The notes beneath the pieces are model-generated. The model saw only the letters and a list, made by a program, of their open reading frames with translations. It searched no databases and was not told where the DNA came from. Source: Sphaerulina vaccinii (taxonomy: Eukaryota > Ascomycota > Dothideomycetes > Mycosphaerellales > Mycosphaerellaceae). From it: a stretch of DNA of 64,000 bases. The position numbers were made by a program, and so were the translations under genes. Location: positions 2,914,001 through 2,978,000 of the forward strand of contig JAKUDP010000001.1 in the NCBI GenBank assembly GCA_022570795.1, given 5' to 3'. This document shows positions 43,759-52,833 of this stretch, in pieces; within the stretch, counting starts at the first letter, position 1, and every line of letters starts with the position of its first letter.

Positions 43759-45593
43759 ATGCCTTCGACTCGGGCGTCTATACTCAACTCTCCCGCCAAG
43801 AGCACTGCTCTGACCACAATGACGAACAAGCAAAGCCTGAAGCTGAAACCACTTAGCTTTACCACCAACGAGAAGATTCCCGATGAAGCACTTTCCATTG
43901 AACTTCAATACGAGAGTTTCAATACTCTAACGCTGGGAGCGGCATTCTGGACAGGTTGCAGCTCTGATGCAATCAGAGACTATCTGCAACACTCCTCGAG
44001 AGAGTCTGTTCTCCTGTCCTTGAAGTCCGAACCTACCTTGCAGAAGCATCACATCCTGTCTTATGCTATCTATCGCAATGATCCTGGCTCCATACGCTTG
44101 TTACTCGAGTACGGCATTAGTCCTAAAACTCGCGACTTCGAAAACGTCCCGTGCCTCGCGTTCGCGATCATGAGAAGCGCATGGAGTCATGACAACCACT
44201 TGGATGCGGTCATAGCTCTACTTCTAGGTGGAGCAGACCCTCATGTCATTCCCTCGGACATGTGGATGGAGTACGTCAAGACGCCTAATGCGAGCATTGA
44301 TACAATTCCGCCACCATCGACCAAAGAGACAGCTTGGTGCACCCCTTACCTTCGTACCCTTCTGGCTCAGACCTTGAACCTCACCATCCGATACAATCTC
44401 TGGAAGGCCAGTCGACTGGCCGGCATCAAACAACGAGAGCTACAAGTAGCGAAGGCGAAGAACATTGTTACGCTGTTTCAAGTGCCTTGCGTGGTCATTG
44501 GGCAAGAACTTGCTGCGCAAATGGTAATCAGGTGCATATTTGGGCATGTTGTCATGGATAAGCCAGCACCTTTGGTACTTGCATTCGCAGGTCTTTCCGG
44601 TCATGGGAAGACAGAACTGGCCAGTCAGATGGGGAATCTGCTTTCTGCCGACTTCCTTGACATTGACTGCACACAGCAGACCAGCGTGTACTCCATAATC
44701 GGGGCGACCAACCCATACTATGACTACAAAGAAGGTGGCCCATTGAACAACTTCCTGGCGCGCCACGCCGGTCAACGCTGTGTTGTGTTTCTTGACGAGT
44801 ATGATAAGTCTGAGAAGGATGTCCGTGATGCATTGCTCAAGACGATGGACACTGGTAGGTGCTCTGTCTAGTAGTAGCAGGACCACGACCACTAACGGCC
44901 CGACAGGATTCTATCGAGATCGACGCAGTGAGCAGGGCGAAGAGATCAACTGCTCGAAGGTCATCTGGACTCTAGCCACAAACAAGGGCGACAGTGCCAT
45001 CGCGAACTTCCGCGCCAAGCATATTGCCACTCGCAAGGACGAGGACTTCCTTCAAGTCAGCGTAAACCTCTTCAAGTCAAGCTGAAGAAGATGTTCATGG
45101 AGCTCTATTCTGTAAGTTCTCCAGTAGTGTGTTGAACAACCAGACTAACCTTGCACAGCCTGCCATCACAGGACGCATCAACCTCATTGTGCCCTTCTTC
45201 CCATTCAGTCCGAACGAGCAAGCTGTCATGGCTCACAAGTTCCTACTGAAGTTACAAGATAACATGCGAAAGCCCATCGACCTCCAGGAACCTGTCCAGC
45301 GTCATCTCGGCAAAGCTCTCTTGCAGATCGAGGACGATGGCCGGGTATGCCAACACCTGGCCAAAACTGGCTACATCCCAGAGCTCGGTGCTCGTTCGTT
45401 GTCCATCGCCGTTGACGAAGAAGTGTCTCAGAAATTGGAAATGGAGTACTTCCACGTCGATGAGCTGGTCACCGAAGACATGAATGAGGAGCCTTACCAG
45501 GAGTTTGTGATGCAGCTGAATGCCGTTACTGATGACATCGAGGAGATCTCGGTGTTCCGTAAGAAGGCAGACAAGAAGGCAGGAAAGTCGTGA
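43759..45593 (+). pseudogene. Ankyrin-repeat AAA+ (ClpB-type) ATPase with a probable 1-base frameshift
   Basis: Exons 43759-44854, 44907-45111 and 45159-45593. The N-terminal 200 residues contain two or three ankyrin-like units (HILSYAIYRNDPGSIRLLLEYG, DAVIALLLGGADPHVIP). The AAA+ module has Walker A GLSGHGKTELA, Walker B CVVFLDEYDK, sensor 1 LATNKGD, the arginine-finger segment TGRINLIVPFFPF and sensor 2 ELGARSL, as in the second ATPase ring of Clp/Hsp100 proteins. In exon 2 the frame fails around 45054. The upstream frame reaches a TGA at 45083-45085, whereas the conserved continuation (KPLQVKLKKMFMELYS) is one base back, as if one A of an AAA run were lost. Downstream splicing and frame are intact. 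The paralogous function is unknown. Confidence 0.75.
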
Positions 45594-45694
45594 AGGCGAA
45601 CGTAGGCAATCAAGGTTACGGAGTCGAATATGGCTACCGCGCTAGAGTCGCAGTGCACCGAGTTGCTCGCCTTAGCACCGATCATGACTATCTC

Positions 45695-46973
45695 TCACTG
45701 AGTAATGCTATCACGTCTGCTGGTCGGACTCACCAAGATCTTGATATGCTCATCTTTATTATTGACCAATTCCTCGAACCCTTTCTTCACAATATCGTTC
45801 AATGCAATCCTTCCAGTGACCAACTTCTCATAACCTTGTAGCTTTCCCTCTACCATCATGTGCATAACCTCTTCCATATCATCATCTCCGAAGATGAGAG
45901 TGCCCTTCATAGTGATATGCTTTGCCAGAAAGCTCCAGCAAGGAATCGTGATCTGTATCAATACGTCAGTTCTAGCACAAGCCACGGAGGTACGATAGAC
46001 TCACCGGCTGTTCCCAAACAGCAACCATAACATACAACCCATGCTCCCTAATCGCCTCCACCCCACTCTTCAACCCAACCGGCACGCCCGCACAATCGAA
46101 CACAACTTCAACACCCCTTCCCTCAGTCAGAACGGCCACCCTCTCAGCAACATTCTCCTCAATAGGATTCACCACCGCACTCGCGAACTCTCTAACCTGC
46201 TGTCTTCTCGTCTCAGTAGGTTCACTAACCACAACCCTCTCAGCCCCCAGCGCCTTCAAAATCAACAACAGCGCAAAACCAATCGGTCCACCACCTATAA
46301 CAAGCACATCTTTCTCCTTCCAACTCTCTCTATCAAGACCAGAAACTTTCACAGCATGATTAACCACTACCAAAGGTTCAATGACAGCTGCATACTCCAA
46401 ATGGATTTCCGGTGGCAAAAGATGCAAACGTTCTTCAGCTATACATACAGTCTCGCCAAAACCGCCAAAACCTGTTGTACCTCCTACGTAACCTAGTTTG
46501 CTACAACAGTAGGAACTCTGGTTTGAGCATGGGGAGCATTTCGAGTTACTATTACAGGTTATACGTGGATCGACCATTACGGGATCTCCGTGTTTGAATT
46601 TCGAGCTTGGAGGAGGGTTGCGGACTCGACCGCAGAGTTCGTGGCCCATTGTAATTGGGATGTGAATTCCTTGGGGAGTTGGGGAGGTGGGTGTGGGCAT
46701 TATGGGGGAGGGGCCGATGAGGTATTCGTGGAGGTCGGAACCGCAGATGCCTGGTATTGGTGTTAATCTGGTACAGGTAGAGAGGTGTGTTGTGGCTTCT
46801 CACCACACCATTCGACATCTACTATGAGTTGACCTTCGCTTGGAATGGGTTCTTCGACTTGGTCGATTCGAATGTCCTTTCAATGGTTAGCACATACGAT
46901 CTCATCCATCCAAGTCAATCCAAGAAATTGCTTCATCACGCACATGGTTGCCATAGTATCTTGCTGCTTTCAT
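45695..46973 (-). CDS. Zinc-dependent alcohol dehydrogenase, butanediol/sorbitol dehydrogenase-like
   Basis: Minus-strand exons 46973-46944, 46876-46804, 46750-46005 and 45952-45695 give 368 residues. The first exon is only 30 bases (MKAARYYGNH) and joins to DIRIDQVEEPIPSEGQL, the standard start of this family. Catalytic zinc residues are in WCGICGSDLHEY and GHELCGRV. The structural-zinc cysteines are in the CNSNSKCSPCSNQSSYCC loop. NAD binding is through VIGGGPIGFALLL. The family oxidises vicinal diols and polyols such as (R,R)-butanediol. Introns are 67, 53 and 52 bp. The last exon may be read a little differently near its end, because a GTGAGT follows KIL. Exon 3 is strongly biased to G/T-ending codons. 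Confidence 0.88.
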
Positions 46974-47348
46974 TGTGCGTGTCTTGATCATCTCGTTTCT
47001 AGCAATTGTCTGTATCTGCTTTGCTTTAAGGTAGTGAGGTAGCCACTCGCTTACCTATGTGCATCTTGCATATCCCCGCCTTGATGATCCTACTCGACCT
47101 CGGGCTAGTCTTAGCCATAGCTCTCATAGCTATTGCTACGTTCAGCCTGTATGAAGTGTCAAGCATGTGTAGTATGCCGAACGCGAGCGCGGAGGTCGTG
47201 GACGGAAAAGCATCCACGTGCCGTGCTGACCCAAACTTTCACTTACGGCATTGGCATGGGTAGGGCTAGGTTTGGCCTGCGGCCGCACACCGCACATACG
47301 GCAGCTGTTCTGTTCTGTTCATGATTATTCATCTGCCATGCTCTTACT
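46974..47348. other. intergenic, alcohol dehydrogenase promoter
   Basis: 375 bases between the 2-hydroxyacid dehydrogenase 3' end and the alcohol dehydrogenase start, both on the minus strand. Nothing else is recognisable. Confidence 0.45.
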
Positions 47349-48854
47349 CTATAACTTACTCTTAACAGCATATTCCCGATGCAAACTCTCCAACCCAGCA
47401 GCACCGTCATAGATATCCCTTTCCACAGCTCGAGGATTCACATGCTGAACTCCCAACTCGGAAACCTTTTCCACACCTAATAATCTCATCGCGGTTTCCA
47501 CCTCACCCTTCAAGATCTCCAACACTCTCTCCACACCCTGCGTCCCACCAGCTCCGAGTCCAAACAATGGCGCTCTCCCCAATCCTACAGCTGTCGCCCC
47601 CAGAGCAAGAGCCTTGACGATATCTGTTCCACGTTTGATTCCTCCATCGACATACACTTCCAGCTTCTCCAGAACCTCTGGACAATACTTCCGAATCTCC
47701 AACAGCGTATGAATAGCAGGAGGACTCGTATCCGCTGCTCTCCCACCATGATTCGATAAGATGATGCCCTTCACCTGTGGAGCATGAAGGGACGCCAAAT
47801 AGGCATCTTCATGCGTCTGCAAACCCTTCAATATGATGGGTAGATCAGTATGTTTTCTCAACCAAGGTAAAGTAGTCTTCCAAGTCAAGTCTGGCGCTGT
47901 ACCTGCGAAGAGAGCTTTGCCTACACCACCTTTATCTGCGAGTTGGACGCCTTCTGCATCGGATTGTACTTCTTCATCGTGTTTGACACTTGAGCGAACG
48001 GGAAGGTTCGATCCGACGTTCTTGCCTCTTTCATCGTGTTCTCGCTTTCCAGGCACAGGTGCGTCGAGCGTTAGACAGACGAATTTGACTTGTGGGAGTT
48101 TGTGTACTCTTTTCAACATGTCCTCGCTCTTCTTTCGTTCGTTCTGAACGTATAATTGCCAGCCGAAGATCTGGTCTGCTGGAGCTCCTTCGAGGATTTG
48201 TTCGGGCGTTTGGGAGGCGTTGTTCGAGATGATTTGGAGGGCTCCGAACTTCTGACAAGCTCTAGCTATGCCGTGCTCGCCGTCTGGGTGGCCTAATCGT
48301 GCCATGGCTGCGGGTGAAACGAAGAATGGGACATCGACTTTATGGCCGAGCACGGTGGTGGATGTGTCGCAGTTTGTGCAGTCGACGAAGACGCGAGGCC
48401 TGAGGAGGATGTTGCGGTAGACTGTGTTGTTCAGTGTCTTGGAGACTAGGTCATCTCCAGCACTGTAGTAGTATGCCCATGCTTTATGGTTGATCTTCTG
48501 TGTAGCCACTGTCTCGATATCATCTAGGTTTAGACATTCTTCAAGGCTCATGATCTCTTCTTCTGCTTGCTCTCCATTCTCGACTGGCGTCTTCTCGACA
48601 GCTGGAAGTGTGCTGGCGTCTATCGTTCCTAGCTTTGCAGACTCGGGCAGGCTTTCTTCGAGAGTGCCAGGCGGGTGGATGGGATCGTACTCTTCGGTGG
48701 CATCTGAGCCAGCAAGTTGGAGGATGATCTTGCTGCCTCCAGGATGGTCAAGCAAGAAGGACGTGACATCGTAGACGTTGCCATAGAGAATGACCCAGCA
48801 CGAGTCTTTCGACTTGTGCTGCTGTACTTCCTCGAAGCTGAATGTCTTTGCCAT
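47349..48854 (-). CDS. Flavocytochrome b2-type L-2-hydroxyacid (lactate) dehydrogenase ending in -SKL
   Basis: An intronless minus-strand gene of 501 residues. The N-terminal cytochrome b5 domain has the heme-ligand segments SCWVILYGNVYDVTSFLLDHPGG and the following SDATEEYDPIHP at residues 17-61. The FMN alpha-hydroxyacid dehydrogenase barrel follows: YYYSAGDDLVSKTLNN, ISNNASQTPEQI, LTLDAPVPGKREHDER, and the active-site LSNHGGRAADTSPPAIH. Yeast Cyb2 carries a mitochondrial presequence. This protein starts directly at the b5 fold (MAKTFSFEEV) and ends KSKL, a PTS1. Peroxisomal location is therefore predicted, and the electron acceptor may differ from cytochrome c. The substrate (lactate or another 2-hydroxyacid) is not settled. 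Confidence 0.92.
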   Translation of the reverse strand: MAKTFSFEEVQQHKSKDSCWVILYGNVYDVTSFLLDHPGGSKIILQLAGSDATEEYDPIHPPGTLEESLPESAKLGTIDASTLPAVEKTPVENGEQAEEEIMSLEECLNLDDIETVATQKINHKAWAYYYSAGDDLVSKTLNNTVYRNILLRPRVFVDCTNCDTSTTVLGHKVDVPFFVSPAAMARLGHPDGEHGIARACQKFGALQIISNNASQTPEQILEGAPADQIFGWQLYVQNERKKSEDMLKRVHKLPQVKFVCLTLDAPVPGKREHDERGKNVGSNLPVRSSVKHDEEVQSDAEGVQLADKGGVGKALFAGTAPDLTWKTTLPWLRKHTDLPIILKGLQTHEDAYLASLHAPQVKGIILSNHGGRAADTSPPAIHTLLEIRKYCPEVLEKLEVYVDGGIKRGTDIVKALALGATAVGLGRAPLFGLGAGGTQGVERVLEILKGEVETAMRLLGVEKVSELGVQHVNPRAVERDIYDGAAGLESLHREYAVKSKL

Positions 48855-49604
48855 GATTTCTGGTCCAATCGCAATAGAGGGAGTGGTCAGCGAGATCTAA
48901 TCGTTGGTGATCCTGGAACGACTCGGGAACAAGAAGTCGAAGAGAGATAGCGGGAATCTCCTACTGTACGGTGGTCATCAACAAGCACGCGACTGGGGCA
49001 TGTGGTTGGGTATATCTGCGGACAAAACTAATGCATCTCTTGTCGTTGGCCATTACAGTCGGCGATTGCTTGCCCGAAGAGGCGAACTTGAAGACATCGG
49101 CATTTGAACCGGGAAGACATATATCGAATAGGTATTGTATGAGTACGATAGTTCATGATTCTCTCCTCAGTGGAGCACATTGATCTTGCAATACACCAGG
49201 TGGCGTTATACGGCGTGGTGCTTGTGGGATCTTGGAGAGTCGAGTTCAAGGCAGTTGACGTTGTTGTTGTTGTTGTTCGAGGTCAACTTGTGCTGACGGA
49301 GATACTTTCTCGAAAAGAGCTCAAAGGGCAATCTTCCACGACTGAGCCTCTGCTTTCTCCAATCCGCATACCACAAAGCAAACTGCCAACTCTTCGCCTT
49401 CGATGGCGTGGTCATTACCTTTGAGCAGAGAATAATGGCTTCTGCTGTAGATATCTCTGCTTTCATCCAGCAAAACTCAGCCCATCACTTCATCGCTTGC
49501 GATGGCACAGTCATCGTCCTGTGAGCAGAGAAGAAAGCTTCTGGTTCAACCACATCTCACATCGTATTCCTACTCTATCTGACTGTTACTATTCAAATGA
49601 TCTC
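48855..49604. other. intergenic, with diverged 44-bp direct repeat
   Basis: 750 bases between the 2-hydroxyacid dehydrogenase start and the PAN3 stop. It holds a (GTT)n run near 49258-49278 and two related segments (49401-49444 and 49500-49543, about three-quarters identical by eye) about 100 bases apart. No gene is called. Confidence 0.5.
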
Positions 49605-52195
49605 CTACCGTCTCTGTGGATTCGATGCCTTCAAAATTTCCAGCCAGGCACTTTCTATGCCTCTCTTCACTTCCTTATAGCTCACGATGAACAAACTCTC
49701 TTCATCTCGTGATATGAGCTGAATCTTCTCATCAATGCCTGCATCAACCTTATTAAGGCACGTCAATATGTGGCCGAGATCTATTACTGGCCTGCCATCA
49801 GCGTCGACTTGGTGGAAGACGTAGTCCCGGAACAGCTTCAGGTAGTAGCGTTCCCCTGTCTCCGACCATGCCGCAGAGGGTTGATTGAGTAAGGCTGGGT
49901 TACTGCGTGTGTTGCCTGTTATGCTTATGTCTGGTCGCTCCATGATAACGGCAAGCTTTGTCAAGAGTCGGAGGACGCGTCCGTTCTCTAGTTCGCGGAC
50001 CATTTGTGAAGTCATCTCGTCTTCGTAGTGTAGAACCTGGTCGTATGTTTCGATGACCTAAGCAGAGTTAGCAAGTATCTCTGAAAATGCGAACTGTCCG
50101 ATCACTGTCGGAAAGAAGCGTTCTGAGCTTGGTGAGATGCGGAGAAGAGAGATCACTGACCTTGTCTGCGATGCTGGTAAGCAGAGCATTCGCACTGTAC
50201 TCGGCATTCGACAACGACGCGTCGCCATCCTCTTGTCTCTGCGGAGGTACCAGTAACCAAGCAATGACGGATCGCAAGCGATCTGTATACGACCGGCCCA
50301 CCAAATCGAGAGCTTTTTGCGATTCCTTGTAGGCTAGCTGATTCCTAGTCGCAATGCCTAGTAAGAGCCTCCCAAGGTCACGAAGATCTGCTCTCTGGAG
50401 ATCGAGAATTGGAGGTCTTTGGTCGTATTGTATAATGTCCAGAATGGCGCATCCGTTCAGCCGGACACGGTTCTTGGACGTGAGTAGTACTTTTGATGCC
50501 ATGACAGTCTGTGCTGCCTGTCCTGCTGCATGGATCGTCTTCAGCGCACCTGAACACCCGCATTAGCAAGTATCTCTGACAGCGTGGACTGTCTCGATAC
50601 TGGCTGTCTCTGAGCTCACCACCTCAGTGCATGTGAGCTCAGAGAGACATTGGTTATCGGAGACGCTCTCGAGCTGCTGATGGACTCACTAGTAAGCTGC
50701 ACAATATAACCCCAGAGCTCGATCTCTGGCACGACCTGACTCAGATGCTTCCGCCCATCGCGAGTGCCAAACACCTTGTCTGCAAGAGTCCACGAGCAAG
50801 GATGATAGTCCGTGACAATGATAAGCGAACTATCGCCGAACCATCGTCCGGTGAAGGCGTCGTGGACCGTCACCAAGCTTGAATTGGTCAATCGCTTCCA
50901 GGTGTTGATAGTCCTGATCTGGTCTTCGCTGTTCAGACGGAACCCTGCAATGCGCCGCAATGCATACGTATGCCCGTCACGCTTCGACGTAGCCTTGTAT
51001 ACCGTGCTAGGATAGCCGAATGTGGAGGGAGTCTTTGAGTCCTTGACATTGAGAGCCTAAAAGAAGTGGGTAGAGGGGTTAGCAAATAACTCTGAAAACG
51101 TAGGCTGTCTCATGAGTGTCTGTCCTCAAGCTCAGCGCCTGAGTGGGTGAGACACCGAACAGATGACATGCCTTCTGCCCACTACATTACTTACCACCAA
51201 GGAATGGAAGTGCTCAACACTTTGCGGAAGAGAGCTGTTAGCGAACGTCTGCAGTGTCATTTCACTCTTCCTTTGGAGGTCCTGACGTAGGTCTTCCGGA
51301 ATGAAGAAGTCTGCCGTGCTCCGTTGATAGGCAGTTAAATTCTCTCGTCGTGGGCCGAAAGGTGCGTATAGATGGTAGTTGAGTGGGTATGAAAAGTCCG
51401 TGGAGTTCTGGAAGTAAGGCTGTGCGCTGCCTGATCCTGCACTGTGCGCGTAGGGATTGACTTGCATGTGCGAAGTAGTGTCCAGGCCACTGAAGCCTTG
51501 CTGCTGAAAGTCGCTATACGGGTTGTACTGTACTGTTGTCTGAGAATTCAGCTGAATTCAGTCAGTTGTAAGAACATTCGAGCAACAATCATGATAAGAC
51601 TGACCCCCGAACTCCCAAGAAACTGCTGTCCGGGAAGAAAGTCTTGGCCTGGGACGAAATCTGATCCTGGTACAAAATCTGGCATCGCCTGCATCTGCTG
51701 GAATGACTGGTGCGGGATGAACTCTTCAGACAGTTGCTTATTGTGTAGAGGTGCTGCTGGTGTTACAGAACCTGTCAAAGATGAGCCTCGCCTGTGATGC
51801 TCAGGCCGTCCTGATCGTTTACCTGAGCCGCGAGGAGTGAATGCCGCCGCAATCGCAGCTTTTGGGGATATGCCCATCTGCTTGACGGGCTTTGCGTGGG
51901 CTAAAGTTGGTGTAAATGCAGGGGACTGCACGTTGAGTGCGCGCTGCGATCTGCAGAGGCAGTAGGTCAGTTATCTCCGATGCATCTCAGCGACCGGGCC
52001 AGTAGACAGCAGGTGCTGCACTCACGCATTGTTGGCGCCGTTTGGAGACATGGAACCGGAGAAATCGTGACTGTAATAGCAGGTGCCCTCTTGGAGCTTC
52101 CTACACCCAGGCCCATTCCTGCAAAGCTGATGTGGTCCTGGTGGTGGCCGATTTTCATGTCGATTCGACCGCCCTCGAGATGTTACGTTGGCCAT
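49605..52195 (-). CDS. PAN3: PAN2-PAN3 deadenylase regulatory subunit Pan3
   Basis: Minus-strand exons 52195-52026, 51950-51605, 51527-51195, 51056-50690, 50549-50161 and 50057-49605 give 685 residues, a normal Pan3 length. Pan3 is a pseudokinase that recruits the Pan2 nuclease to poly(A)-binding protein for poly(A) shortening. Order of parts: an N-terminal CCCH-like zinc finger (LCRNGPGCRKLQEGTCYYSH), the PAM2-like segment LNVQSPAFTPTL, and a Gln/Pro-rich linker with FVPGSDFVPGQDFLPG. The pseudokinase domain follows (TSKRDGHTYALRRIAGFRL, WGYIVQLTSALKTIHAAG, VRLNGCAILDII), with the C-terminal knob MVRELENGRVLRLLTKL at the end. Three of the five introns (51057-51194, 50550-50689, 50058-50160) are unusually long and related to each other. 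Confidence 0.93.
50058..50160 (-). repeat. Introner-like element, PAN3 intron 5
   Basis: A 103-bp intron. It shares TCTCACCAAGCTC and the 3' block TTTTCAGAGATACTTGCTAAC with the other introner-like introns but lacks their outer inverted repeat, so it looks like a shortened member. Confidence 0.55.
50550..50689 (-). repeat. Introner-like element, PAN3 intron 4
   Basis: A 140-bp intron. It has the shared inner blocks CAATGTCTCTCTGAGCTCAC, GGTGAGCTCAGAGACAG and TCAGAGATACTTGCTAA in the same order as permease intron 1. TGAGCTCA-type palindromic words recur within it, consistent with a folded structure. Confidence 0.65.
51057..51194 (-). repeat. Introner-like element, PAN3 intron 3
   Basis: A 138-bp intron. 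The 5' block GTAGTGGGCAGAAGGCATG, inner TGTCTCACCCACTC and CTGAGCTTGAGGACAGACA, and the 3' block TTTGCTAACCCCTCTACCC match the intron at 63074-63223 in order and spacing. The outer blocks are partial inverted complements. Confidence 0.8.
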
Positions 52196-52833
52196 ACCAT
52201 TCCTGAAAGGTGGTGCCTTTGTCAAGCTTTACAAAGTATCTCAGCGGAGCTCGCTGTCCTGGATTGCGCGGTAGAAAGTCGCTGGGCTGGCCTGGTGGTC
52301 TGATCAGCATTGGAGATCATGATCACCTGTTCCCAAATCTACCCGCTGACCGTGGCACCTGCTAGGTACCGCCAATGATGATGTGAAGAAGTATGCAACC
52401 GAGAGAAATGAGGATATGAGTGGAGCAAGGTACAATACATACCTGTATAAATCTAATGGCCGTAACAAAGCTCGAAGTCAGCAGGCGTTAATGGTGCAGG
52501 TGGTTCTTGCCCTTCCATTGCGCCATATACGAGCCGCCTCTGAGCACGCAGTACGCCCGATGCCCCCCAAATGCAGAGATGCTGTAATGTGATGCTGAGA
52601 GAACAACAAGCATGGATGGAAGTGGGAGCGCGACACGCGTGAGGTTGTCCCGTAGGGCTGAGACTTGACGGATCTGGCTCGGAACGGGGTGCCGCATCGG
52701 TGGGTCTTCTTGTCGAGCTTCCGTTCGTGATATCACTGGAGCTTTCTTGTCTGTCCTCTTCTAACTTATTCACTTCTACCACGCTCCTTATCAGTCCGAG
52801 TTGCAGCACATCTGGGCAGTCATCTGTGCAGAT
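52196..52833. other. divergent intergenic, PAN3 and UBX gene
   Basis: 638 bases between outward start codons. A minus-strand frame overlapping the UBX start (52893-52453) has no recognisable domain. A further 5' exon of PAN3 cannot be excluded, but none is supported. Confidence 0.45.

Noticed and set aside
49258..49278. (GTT)n microsatellite as a functional element
   Set aside because: Short and common; a similar run occurs inside the second intron of the sulfhydrylase gene.
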